Assembly: GCF_014353015.1 (NCBI RefSeq)
Contig: NZ_CP060704.1
Location: 1,327,001-1,391,000, forward strand
Direction: 5' to 3'
Length of the DNA stretch: 64,000 nt
DNA from: Chitinimonas koreensis
GTDB taxonomy: Bacteria; Pseudomonadota; Gammaproteobacteria; Burkholderiales; Chitinimonadaceae
Below the pieces are notes generated by a model. It was not told the DNA's origin and searched no databases. It saw only the letters and a program-made list of their open reading frames with translations. The position numbers were made by a program, and so were the translations under genes. Below are positions 8,705 through 16,423 of the stretch, in pieces (position 1 is the first letter of the stretch; every line of letters starts with the position of its first letter).

Positions 8705-9916
8705 TCAGACCCGCGCGCCGGCGATATGCACGGCGCCCCAGGTGGTGCGCCAGCGTTGCTTGACGGAGAGCAGCCCGACCCAGGCCAGCAGCGCCAGCGC
8801 GGCGAAGATCGTCAGCCCGGTCGAATAGCCGCCGGTGAGCTGCTTGGAATAGCCGAGCCCGGCCGCCAGCAGGAAGCCGCCGATGCCGCCGGCCATGCCG
8901 ACAAGCCCGGTCATCACCCCGATCTCGCGGCGGAAGCGCTGCGGTACCAGCTGGAACACCGCGCCGTTGCCCATGCCCAGCCACAGCATGCCGGCCACCA
9001 GGGCGGTCAGCGCCATCCAGGCCTCGGGCAGGTCGCGGCCGACCAGCCACAGGCAGGCCGAGGCCAGCGTGTACAGCACCAGCAGCGAGCGGATGCCGCC
9101 GACGCGGTCGGCCAGCGCGCCGCCGATCGGCCGCATCAGGGAACCGGCGAACACGCACAGCGCGGTGTAGAAGCCGGCCTTGACCGGGTCGAGCCCGTAC
9201 TGGTCGTTGAAATAGACGGTGAGCGAGGAGGCGAGGCCGGAGAAGCCGCCGAAGGTGACGCAGTAGAAGAACATGAACCACCAGGCGTCGCGGTCGCGCA
9301 GCACGGCGAGGTAGGCCGACAGCTTCTTGGCCGGCGGGCAGTCGGGGCTGTCGCGGGCGAAAGCCAGGTAGACCAGGAAGACCAGCGCCAGCGGCGCCAG
9401 CGCCAGGCCGAACACCGCGTTCCAGCCGAAAGCCTTGGCCAGCGAGGGCGCGAACAGCGCGGCGATGGCGGTGCCCGAGTTGCCGGCGCCGGCGATGCCC
9501 ATGGCGGCGCCCTGGTAGTGCGGCGGATACCAGCGGCTGGCCAGCGGCAGCGCCACCGCGAACGAGGCGCCGGCCACGCCGAGGAAGACCGCCAGCAGCA
9601 TCACCTGGCCGAAGCTGTGCACGCCGGCCAGCCAGGCCACCGCCAGCGCCGCCATCACGATCAGTTGGCCGATCGCGCCGGCGCGCTTGGGCCGCAGGTG
9701 GTCGACCAGCACGCCCATCACCAGCCGCAGCAGCGCGCCGGCCAGCAGCGGGGTGGCCACCATCAGGCCTTTCTGCGCCGGGGTGAGGCCGAGGTCGCGG
9801 GCGATGTGCACCGCCAGCGGGCCGAGCAGCACCCAGACCATGAAACTCAGGTCGAAATAGAGGAAGGCCGACAGCAGCGTGGGCGGGTGGCCCGCTTTCC
9901 AGAAACCCTTGTCCAT
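8705..9916 (-). CDS. narK: Nitrate/nitrite transporter, NarK/NasA type (MFS, NNP family)
   Basis: A 403-residue protein of about 12 membrane segments starting MDKGFWKAGHPPTLLSAFLY. The NNP signature is present twice: GIAGAGNSGTAIAALFAP near residue 130 and MGNGAVFQLVPQRF near residue 310. It imports nitrate across the inner membrane for the reductases encoded downstream. The frame is open 9 codons upstream, but a GGAG box 8-11 nt before the 9916 ATG favours that start. It is the first gene of the nas operon and carries a long regulated leader: sigma-54 promoter, ANTAR hairpins and terminator. Confidence 0.93.
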   Translation of the reverse strand: MDKGFWKAGHPPTLLSAFLYFDLSFMVWVLLGPLAVHIARDLGLTPAQKGLMVATPLLAGALLRLVMGVLVDHLRPKRAGAIGQLIVMAALAVAWLAGVHSFGQVMLLAVFLGVAGASFAVALPLASRWYPPHYQGAAMGIAGAGNSGTAIAALFAPSLAKAFGWNAVFGLALAPLALVFLVYLAFARDSPDCPPAKKLSAYLAVLRDRDAWWFMFFYCVTFGGFSGLASSLTVYFNDQYGLDPVKAGFYTALCVFAGSLMRPIGGALADRVGGIRSLLVLYTLASACLWLVGRDLPEAWMALTALVAGMLWLGMGNGAVFQLVPQRFRREIGVMTGLVGMAGGIGGFLLAAGLGYSKQLTGGYSTGLTIFAALALLAWVGLLSVKQRWRTTWGAVHIAGARV

Positions 9917-9941
9917 CTGTGTTCTCCATGCGTGAAGACGC

Positions 9942-10004
9942 AAAAAAGGCGTCCGCGCTGGGCGGCGGGTCTGCGATGAGAGACCGCCGCGTAGCGAGGA
10001 CGCC
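9942..10004 (-). terminator. Intrinsic terminator in the nas leader (attenuator)
   Basis: On the minus strand GGCGTCC and GGACGCC form the outer stem, with a nested CGGCGGTCT / AGACCCGCCG stem inside, followed immediately by TTTTTT (9947-9942). It lies after the promoter and ANTAR hairpins and 25 nt before the narK ATG. It should therefore stop transcription unless an antiterminator acts. Confidence 0.88.
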
Positions 10005-10020
10005 TTTGTCCGGATTCGAG

Positions 10021-10076
10021 GGTTCGACGTTGAACCGTTGTCTTGCCAGGCCAGCGGTCCGCCGTTGAACCGTTGG
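10021..10076 (-). promoter_or_regulatory. Tandem hexaloop hairpins: ANTAR (NasT/NasR-type) target RNA
   Basis: Two stem-loops occur in the leader. The first (10076-10051) has stem CGGTTC/GGACCG with loop AACGGC. The second (10036-10021) has stem GGTTC/GAACC with loop AACGTC. Both loops are six bases with A in position 1 and G in position 4, the recognition pattern of ANTAR-domain antiterminators such as NasR of Klebsiella and NasT of Azotobacter. They precede the intrinsic terminator at the usual place. Inference: nitrate sensing through a NasS/NasT pair (not in this window) lets transcription read into narK. Confidence 0.85.
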
Positions 10077-10105
10077 GTGCTGCTTCATTCTGGCGGAACG
10101 CTAAC

Positions 10106-10121
10106 AGCAACTGCCGTGCCA
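10106..10121 (-). promoter_or_regulatory. Sigma-54 (RpoN) promoter of the nas operon
   Basis: The minus strand reads TGGCACGGCAGTTGCT, matching the consensus TGGCAC-N5-TTGCW with exact 12-nt GG to GC spacing. It lies about 190 nt upstream of the narK start and directly ahead of the ANTAR hairpins. It implies nitrogen control by NtrC or a similar enhancer-binding protein. I did not identify convincing NtrC sites. Confidence 0.88.
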
Positions 10122-10341
10122 GCGTCGTGGCCTAGCTGGATCAAGGGCTTGCAGGCATGATGGCCGCGGCGCGGCCCGGTCCGTGCGCGCGGTTTGTGCA
10201 TTGCAGCAGCGGCATGCACCGCAGCTGTGCGGAGCGGCGGCGGCCGTCGCGGCCGGCCGGCTTGTATGACACCGGGCTTCCCGCTACCCTCGCGCCCTTT
10301 CTGAAAACGCACCGGCCCGTCGCCCGGGGAGGAAAACAGCC

Positions 10342-11883
10342 ATGTCGTCCAACAAGAACAACGCGCCGTCCGGCGTCCTCGCCACGCTCGCGCTGGCCCT
10401 GCTGCTGGCCGGTTGCGGCGGCGGCGGCGAAGGATCGGGCCCGGCGCCATGGAACGGCGGCGGGAGCAACGGCGGTGGCGGCGTGGCGGTGGCGCAGAAG
10501 TGCGCGGCCAACAACCCGTACCGCCAGGACGCCAGCGCGGCCACCACGCCGGGCACCCTGGCCGACGAGAAGGCCTGGCTGCGCGCCTACATGGGCGAGG
10601 CCTACCTGTGGTACGGCGAGATCCCGGCGGTGAACGCCGCGGCGGCGGCCTACTCGGACGAGCGCGACGTCTACGGCTCGCTCGACAACTATTTCGAAGC
10701 GCTGAAGACGCCGGCGCGCACCGCCTCGGGCAAGCGCAAGGACCAGTTCAGCTTCATCTACCCGACCCGGGAATGGGATGCGCTGTCGCAGTCGGGCGCG
10801 GTGCTCGGCTACGGCATCGAGTGGCACATGACCAGCAGCACGCCGCCGCGCGGCCTGCGCGTGGCCTACGTCGAGCCGGGCTCGCCGGCGGCGGCGGCCG
10901 GCGTGCTGCGCGGCGACGTGCTGGTGAGCGCCGACGGCATCCCTGCCGACGCCAGCGCGTCGTCGGAAGTGGCGCTGATGAACGCCGCGCTCTACCCGAC
11001 CGGCGCCGGCCGCCACGGCTTCGTGTTCAGCCGAGCCGGCGTGGTGCAGCCGGCGCTGCAGCTCGACGCGACCACGGTGGTCAAGCAGCCGGTGCTGGTG
11101 GCCAAGACGGTCGACGTGGCGGGCCAGAAGGTCGGCTACATCGCCTTCAACGACCATATCGCCAGCGCCGAGTCGCAGCTGATCGCCGCGGTGAACCAGC
11201 TCAAGGCCGCCAGCGTGACCGACCTGGTGCTGGACCTGCGCTACAACGGCGGCGGCTATCTCTATATCGCCAACGAGCTGTCCTACATGATCGCCGGCCC
11301 GGCGCGCACCGGCGGCAAGGTGTTCGAGCGCCAGCAGTACAACGACAAGCGCGCGGCCGAGACCGCGGCGGCGGTCGATACCTTCAGCAGCACTGCCTGC
11401 CTGCTCGACGCCAACTACAACTGCACCTCGAACCAGGCGCTGCCGACGCTGAACCTGGGCCGCGTCTACGTGCTGGCCGGTTCGTCGACCTGTTCGGCCA
11501 GCGAGGCCATCGTCAACGGCCTGCGCGGCATCGACGTCGACGTGCGGCTGATCGGCGGCACCACCTGCGGCAAGCCCTACGGCTTCACTGCCAAGGACAA
11601 CTGCGGCATCTCGTACTTCCCGATCGAATTCAAGGGCGCCAACGCCAAGGGCTACGGCGACTACGCCGACGGCTTCGCGCCGACCTGCCAGGCGGCGGAC
11701 GACTTCTCCAAGCCGCTGGGCGACCCGAGCGAGGGGCTGTTCGCGGCGGCGCTGTACCACCGTGCCAATGCCAGCTGCAAGCCGGCGGCGGCGGGGAAGA
11801 TGGTCGGGGAGGTGGCGACGGAGGGGTTCCTGCTGCGCGGGCCGGCGCGTGAGAACCGGATTCTGTTGCCTATCGGCAGGTGA
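10342..11883 (+). CDS. S41-family peptidase lipoprotein with PDZ domain
   Basis: A 513-residue protein starting MSSNKNNAPSGVLATLALAL, with a lipobox LLAGC near residue 30, so it is probably a lipoprotein. A Gly-rich linker precedes a PDZ domain (GLRVAYVEPGSPAAAAGVLR, near 175-210). The S41 (C-terminal processing) protease domain follows, with LVLDLRYNGGGYL, the nucleophile region LAGSSTCSASEAIVNGL and the likely general-base lysine in GGTTCGKPYGF. Such enzymes degrade or trim envelope proteins. A GGAGGA box precedes the ATG. It stands alone: narK diverges on the left, and repeat DNA separates it from cysK on the right. Confidence 0.85.
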   Translation: MSSNKNNAPSGVLATLALALLLAGCGGGGEGSGPAPWNGGGSNGGGGVAVAQKCAANNPYRQDASAATTPGTLADEKAWLRAYMGEAYLWYGEIPAVNAAAAAYSDERDVYGSLDNYFEALKTPARTASGKRKDQFSFIYPTREWDALSQSGAVLGYGIEWHMTSSTPPRGLRVAYVEPGSPAAAAGVLRGDVLVSADGIPADASASSEVALMNAALYPTGAGRHGFVFSRAGVVQPALQLDATTVVKQPVLVAKTVDVAGQKVGYIAFNDHIASAESQLIAAVNQLKAASVTDLVLDLRYNGGGYLYIANELSYMIAGPARTGGKVFERQQYNDKRAAETAAAVDTFSSTACLLDANYNCTSNQALPTLNLGRVYVLAGSSTCSASEAIVNGLRGIDVDVRLIGGTTCGKPYGFTAKDNCGISYFPIEFKGANAKGYGDYADGFAPTCQAADDFSKPLGDPSEGLFAAALYHRANASCKPAAAGKMVGEVATEGFLLRGPARENRILLPIGR

Positions 11884-11915
11884 AATGTGAAACGTGAAAT
11901 GTGAAAGGTGAAACG

Positions 11916-12056
11916 TGTAGCCCCATCCCCCACCCAGCCTTCCCCTTGAAGGGGGAGGGCAGGGCGCCTGAGTCTCGATCGGTAGTGACCGTCAAGCGCG
12001 TCGCTGCGCTGCGCCCTCCCTTCAAGGGGAGGGGCGGGGTGGGGACGGGGTCAACA
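11916..12056. repeat. REPIN-like inverted repeat pair between S41 peptidase gene and cysK
   Basis: Two opposed arms share the CCCCATCCCC tail and the CTTGAAGGGG hairpin of the element between nirB and nirD, with about 70 bp in between. Short tandem motifs flank it: TGAAAYGTGAAA on the left (11881-11915) and CTCACGCCTCACC on the right (12057-12084). It lies between the converging ends of the S41 peptidase gene and cysK and may serve as a two-way transcription barrier. Confidence 0.8.
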
Positions 12057-12089
12057 CCTCACGCCTCACCCCTCACGCCTCACATCATT

Positions 12090-13019
12090 TCAGTCGACCA
12101 GCCCCTGGAACAGCGCCGTCGACAGATACCGCTCGCCGAACGACGGGATCACCACCACGATCAGCTTGCCGGCGTTCTCCGGCCGCCGGGCCACTTCCAG
12201 CGCCGCCCACACCGCCGCGCCCGAGCTGATGCCGACCAGCAGGCCCTCCTCGGTCGCCATCCGCCGCGCCAGCGCGAAGGCGTCCTCGTTCTTCACCCGC
12301 ACCACCTCGTCGTAGGCCGCCGTATTGAGCACGCCCGGCACGAAGCCGGCACCGATGCCCTGGATCGGGTGCGGGCCCTTGGCGCCGCCGCTGAGCACCG
12401 GGCTGGCGTCGGGCTCGACCGCGACCGCGCGGAAACCGGGCCTGCGCGCCTTGATCACCTCGGCCACGCCGGTGATGGTGCCGCCGGTGCCGACGCCCGC
12501 CACCAGGATGTCGACCTGGCCGTCGGTGTCGTTCCAGATCTCCTCGGCCGTGGTCTCGCGGTGGATCTTCGGATTAGCCGGGTTCTCGAACTGCTGCGGC
12601 ATGAACCAGCCGTTGGCCTCGGCCAGCTCGCGCGCCTTGTTGACCGCGCCGGTCATGCCCTCGGCCCCGGGCGTCAGCACCAGCTCGGCGCCGTAGCCGC
12701 GCAGGAGCGCGCGGCGTTCCTTCGACATGGTTTCCGGCATGGTCAGCACGCACTTGTAGCCGCGCGCGGCGCAGACCATGGCCAGGCCGATGCCGGTATT
12801 GCCCGAGGTCGGCTCGACCACCGTGGCGCCGGCCTGCAGCTGGCCGGCCGCCTCGGCCGTGTCGATCATGCTGACCGCGATGCGGTCCTTCACGCTGTGC
12901 GAGGGGTTGAAGAACTCGAGCTTGGCCACCACGCGGGCCTGGCAGCCGGCGGTGACACGGTTGAGCTGGACCAGCGGGGTATGGCCGATCAGTCGGCTGA
13001 TGTCCTGGGCGATGCGCAT
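12090..13019 (-). CDS. cysK: Cysteine synthase A (O-acetylserine sulfhydrylase)
   Basis: A 309-residue PLP enzyme starting MRIAQDISRLIGHTPLVQLN. The PLP lysine is in NPSHSVKDRIA, the substrate loop in EPTSGNTGIG and the phosphate-binding loop in GVGTGGTITG. It makes cysteine from O-acetylserine and sulfide in the cytoplasm. The frame is open 30 codons further upstream, but family alignment and context fix the start at 13019. CysK is more likely than CysM from the N-terminus and length. Confidence 0.93.
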   Translation of the reverse strand: MRIAQDISRLIGHTPLVQLNRVTAGCQARVVAKLEFFNPSHSVKDRIAVSMIDTAEAAGQLQAGATVVEPTSGNTGIGLAMVCAARGYKCVLTMPETMSKERRALLRGYGAELVLTPGAEGMTGAVNKARELAEANGWFMPQQFENPANPKIHRETTAEEIWNDTDGQVDILVAGVGTGGTITGVAEVIKARRPGFRAVAVEPDASPVLSGGAKGPHPIQGIGAGFVPGVLNTAAYDEVVRVKNEDAFALARRMATEEGLLVGISSGAAVWAALEVARRPENAGKLIVVVIPSFGERYLSTALFQGLVD

Positions 13020-13211
13020 GGGGAGTCTCCGGTTGGGGCGCGGCGCCGGGCCGCGTCGAGGCGAATGATAGGCCGGCCGGGGGCCGGCGATACAATGGCG
13101 GCTGACCATTACTTTAGAAGCTGTCTGCAGGCGGCGGCCGGATCGCCGATCCGGCGTCGGCCGGGCGCGCTGCTTTGCTTTTGCAGGCGCGGCCGGCCCG
13201 TATTGGGCTTT

Positions 13212-13267
13212 AGCCGCGAAGGCGTCGGTGGGATGTCCACCAATCGTGGCTGAAGCCGCGCCTACAA
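13212..13267. repeat. GGCTGAAGCCGC-type inverted repeat (REP-like)
   Basis: The left arm TAGCCGCGA and the right arm TCGTGGCTGAAGCCGCGCC flank a short spacer containing TGGGATGTCCACCA, itself a palindrome. It belongs to the same family as 16293-16397, 20840-20907 and the tail at 54107-54125. It lies in the cysK-cca gap. Confidence 0.65.
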
Positions 13268-13314
13268 GAACCCACCGCGTGCAGGCGGTTCTCGAACCAA
13301 CCGGACCGATCCCG

Positions 13315-14538
13315 ATGAAAACCTATGTCGTAGGCGGCGCCGTGCGCGACGAGCTGCTCGGCCTGCCGGTGAAGGACCGCGACCACGTGGTGGTGGGCGC
13401 CACGCCCGAGGAGATGCTGGCGGCCGGCTTCAGGCCGGTCGGCAAGGATTTCCCGGTGTTCCTGCATCCGCGCACCCACGAGGAATACGCGCTGGCGCGC
13501 ACCGAGCGCAAGTCCGGCCGCGGCTACACCGGCTTCGCGGTCTACGCCGCGCCCGACGTCACGCTGGAGGACGACCTGGGCCGGCGCGACCTGACCATCA
13601 ACGCCATCGCCATGGACGAGGACGGCGAGCTGATCGACCCCTACCACGGCCAGGCCGACCTGGCCGCGCGGGTGCTGCGCCACGTCGGCGAGGCCTTCGT
13701 CGAGGACCCGGTGCGCATCCTGCGGCTGGCCCGCTTCGCCGCGCGCTTCGGTTTCGAGGTGGCCGGCGAGACGATGGCGCTGTGCCGCCACATGGTGGCG
13801 ATCGGCGAGGTCGACCACCTGGTGGCCGAGCGGGTCTGGCAGGAGCTGGCCCGCGGCCTGATGGAAGACCGGCCCTCGCGCATGTTCATGGTGCTGCGCG
13901 ACTGCGGCGCCTTGGCGCGGCTGCTGCCCGAGCTCGACGCGCTGTTCGGCGTGCCGCAGCCGCCGCAATGGCATCCGGAAATCGACAGCGGCGACCACGC
14001 GATGCGCGTGCTCGACTACGCCGCGGCGCAGCGCTGGCCGCTCGACACCCGCTTCGCCGCGCTGTGCCACGACCTCGGCAAGGGCGCCACGCCGGAGGAA
14101 GAGTGGCCGCGCCACATCGCCCACGAGCAGCGCGGCGTGCAACTGGTCGAGGCGCTGTGCGAGCGCCTGCGCGTGCCGGGCGACTGCCGCGAGCTGGCGC
14201 TGCTGGTATGCCGCGAGCACGGCGTCGTCCACCGCGCCGGCGAGCTGCGGCCCGAGACCGCGCTGGCGCTGCTGACGCGCTGCGACGCGCTGCGCCGGCC
14301 CGAGCGCTTCGAACGGCTGCTCGACGCCTGCGTGGCCGATGCGCGCGGCCGGCCGACCTTCGAGGCGGCCGCCTATCCGCAGGCCGACTACCTGCGCGCC
14401 TGCCGCGACGCCGCGGCCAAGGTCGACGCCGGCGCGATCGCGGCGGCCTGCGCCGACAAGTCGAAGATCGCCGACGAAGTGCAGCGCGCGCGGCGCGAGG
14501 CGATCGCGCGGGTGGCGCGGCCCGAGCGGGCGGGCTGA
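13315..14538 (+). CDS. cca: Multifunctional CCA tRNA nucleotidyltransferase (class II) with HD domain
   Basis: A 407-residue protein starting MKTYVVGGAVRDELLGLPVK. The class II nucleotidyltransferase head has the GGAVRD signature and RRDLTINAIA. The RNA-binding region follows, and then an HD phosphohydrolase domain with LCHDLGKG near residue 255 and HEQRGV. It adds the CCA end to tRNA and, through the HD domain, can have phosphatase or phosphodiesterase activity as in E. coli. The open frame reaches further upstream (13228), but the family start is this ATG, although its Shine-Dalgarno is weak. Confidence 0.94.
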   Translation: MKTYVVGGAVRDELLGLPVKDRDHVVVGATPEEMLAAGFRPVGKDFPVFLHPRTHEEYALARTERKSGRGYTGFAVYAAPDVTLEDDLGRRDLTINAIAMDEDGELIDPYHGQADLAARVLRHVGEAFVEDPVRILRLARFAARFGFEVAGETMALCRHMVAIGEVDHLVAERVWQELARGLMEDRPSRMFMVLRDCGALARLLPELDALFGVPQPPQWHPEIDSGDHAMRVLDYAAAQRWPLDTRFAALCHDLGKGATPEEEWPRHIAHEQRGVQLVEALCERLRVPGDCRELALLVCREHGVVHRAGELRPETALALLTRCDALRRPERFERLLDACVADARGRPTFEAAAYPQADYLRACRDAAAKVDAGAIAAACADKSKIADEVQRARREAIARVARPERAG

Positions 14539-14583
14539 GCGCAGTGTCCGTCGGGCACGGGCGGCTCGCCAGGAAAGAAAGGC

Positions 14584-14658
14584 TTCACCGCCGAGGACGC
14601 CGAGGACACGGAGGAAATCCATGCGCGGAACGCCTTCCTCCATGTCCTCGGCGGCGAA
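14584..14658. repeat. Inverted repeat, CACCGCCGAGGACGCCGAGG family
   Basis: TTCACCGCCGAGGACGCCGA followed by GGACACGGAGG (14584-14614) faces CCTCCATGTCCTCGGCGGCG (14637-14656) around a 20-bp spacer. It is a long stem-loop in the gap after cca, a common type of intergenic repeat in GC-rich proteobacteria. It is possibly a transcription barrier; there is no T-tract. Confidence 0.65.
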
Positions 14659-14776
14659 TCCCTTGCGGCGGATGCCGGCGGGCCGCGCCGGGCAGTACGC
14701 GGCGCCCGGCCCCATCTACCATGTGACGAGCAGGCCCGTTCCGCTGCCGTCTTCCATCCCTGAAAGGACTCACCCC

Positions 14777-15127
14777 ATGCGCATGCTCGCCGTCTGGCTG
14801 ATCGACGCCGTCAGCCTCTTGCTGCTCACCCACCTGATGCCCTCGGTGCAGGTCAGCAGCTTCGTCACCGCGCTGGTGATCGCGCTGGCGCTGGGCCTGG
14901 TCAACCTGCTGATCCGGCCGCTGCTCTTGATCCTGACCCTGCCGGTCAACCTGCTCACGCTCGGTCTGTTCACCTTGGTCATCAACGGCTTCTGCTTCTG
15001 GCTGGTGGCCGAGGTGATCGGCGGCTTCAGCGTGCCGGGCTTCGGCACCGCCATCGTGGCCTCGCTGATCTTCAGCGTGATCAGCTGGCTGGCCACCAGC
15101 CTGCTGCTCGGCAGCGGCAAGGACTGA
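14777..15127 (+). CDS. Phage holin family 4-TM / YvlD-type small membrane protein
   Basis: A 116-residue protein starting MRMLAVWLIDAVSLLLLTHL with four predicted membrane segments. The family core LVNLLIRPLLLILTLPVNLLTLGLF is visible around residues 45-70. Such proteins (PF04020, annotated as phage holin family 4 but found in ordinary chromosomes) have unknown function, probably in the inner membrane. An AAGGA box lies 9 nt before the ATG. The stop is 3 nt before the prpF ATG, so the two genes are probably co-transcribed, though no functional link is known. Confidence 0.85.
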   Translation: MRMLAVWLIDAVSLLLLTHLMPSVQVSSFVTALVIALALGLVNLLIRPLLLILTLPVNLLTLGLFTLVINGFCFWLVAEVIGGFSVPGFGTAIVASLIFSVISWLATSLLLGSGKD

Positions 15128-15130
15128 GCG

Positions 15131-16270
15131 ATGGCGCTGCACCGCATCGTCGCCACGCTGCTGCGCGGCGGCACCTCCAAGGGCGTGTTCATGCGCGCCG
15201 ACGCGCTGCCGGCCGATCCGGCGCTGCGCGATGCGCTGCTGGCGCGGCTGATCGGCAGCCCCGACCCCTACGGCCGCCAGATCGACGGGCTCGGCACCGG
15301 CATCTCGTCGACCAGCAAGGTGGTGCTGGTGTCGAAGTCGAGCCGGCCCGGCTGCGACGTCGATTACCTGTTCGGCCATGTCGGCATCGAGGACGGCCGC
15401 ATCGACTGGTCGGGCAACTGCGGCAACCTGTCGGCCGCGGTCGGCCCGTTCGCCGTGCTCGAAGGCCTGGTCGAGGCGCCGCGCGACGGCCAGGCCACGG
15501 TGCGCATCTGGCAGGCCAATACCGGCAAGGTGATCGTGGCCGAGCTGCCGGTGCGCGACGGCCTGCCCGATCAATCGGGCGATTTCCGCATGGACGGCGT
15601 GGCCTTCGCCGGCGCGCCGGTGCGGCTCGATTTCCTCGACCCGGCCGGCGGCGCTTCGGGCGCGCTGTTCCCGACCGGCCGCCGCGTCGACCGGCTCGAG
15701 GTGCCCGGCGTCGGCGCGCTGGAGGTCACGCTGATCGACGCCGGCAATCCGCTGGTGATCGTGATGGCCGCTGCGCTCGGGCTCGATGCGCGCGAGATGC
15801 CCGCCGGCTTCAACGACCGCGCCGGGCTGCTGGCGCGCATCGAGGCGGTGCGCGCCGCGGCGACGGTGGCGATGGGCCTGGCGGCCAGCGCGGAAGCCGC
15901 CACGCGCGAGCGGCCGAGCAATCCCAAGCTGTGCTGGATCGCGCCGCCGGCCGATTACCTGGCGGCCGACGGCACGCCGGTGGCGGCGGAACGCATCGAC
16001 CTCGCCGCCCGCATCGTCTCGATGGGCAAGCTGCACCACGGCTTCACCGGCACCGGCACCATCGCGCTGGCCGCCGCCGCGGCGCTCGAAGGCACGCTGG
16101 CCAGCGGCCTGCTCGGCGCGCCGCTGGCCGGCCGGCCGCTGCGCTTCGGCCATCCGAGCGGCGTCAACGAGATCGAGACCGTGCTCGACGGCGAGCGGGT
16201 GGCGGCGTCGCGGCTGGTGCGCAGCGCGCGGGTGCTGATGCGCGGCGAGGCGTGGGTGCCGCTGGATTGA
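15131..16270 (+). CDS. prpF: PrpF-family isomerase (4-oxalomesaconate tautomerase/aconitate isomerase-like)
   Basis: A 379-residue protein starting MALHRIVATLLRGGTSKGVF. The family motifs RGGTSKGVFM, SSTSKVVLVS, WSGNCGNLSAAVGPFA and HPSGVNEIE are all present. PrpF isomerises aconitate-type acids and often assists AcnD in the methylcitrate cycle; close relatives are 4-oxalomesaconate tautomerases. No acnD, prpB or prpC is adjacent, so the substrate here is open. AAGGA in the last codons of the upstream gene serves as ribosome-binding site. Confidence 0.82.
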   Translation: MALHRIVATLLRGGTSKGVFMRADALPADPALRDALLARLIGSPDPYGRQIDGLGTGISSTSKVVLVSKSSRPGCDVDYLFGHVGIEDGRIDWSGNCGNLSAAVGPFAVLEGLVEAPRDGQATVRIWQANTGKVIVAELPVRDGLPDQSGDFRMDGVAFAGAPVRLDFLDPAGGASGALFPTGRRVDRLEVPGVGALEVTLIDAGNPLVIVMAAALGLDAREMPAGFNDRAGLLARIEAVRAAATVAMGLAASAEAATRERPSNPKLCWIAPPADYLAADGTPVAAERIDLAARIVSMGKLHHGFTGTGTIALAAAAALEGTLASGLLGAPLAGRPLRFGHPSGVNEIETVLDGERVAASRLVRSARVLMRGEAWVPLD

Positions 16271-16292
16271 CCGCGAAGGCTCGATCGGGCCT

Positions 16293-16397
16293 GTAGGCGC
16301 GGCTTCAGCTGCGAATGGCCACCGACGTCGCCATGGTGAGGTGCCCGCGCGGGCCGCGGCGCATGCTCGGCGATTCGCGGCTGAAGCCGCTCCTACG
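16293..16397. repeat. GGCTGAAGCCGC-type inverted repeat pair
   Basis: GTAGGCGCGGCTTCAGCTGC at the left and its complement (GCGGCTGAAGCCGCTCCTAC) at the right flank about 60 bp. It sits between the convergent ends of prpF and the diguanylate cyclase gene. Same family as 20840-20907. Confidence 0.8.
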
Positions 16398-16423
16398 GTG
16401 TAACTGCCGGCGGCGGCGGGACG

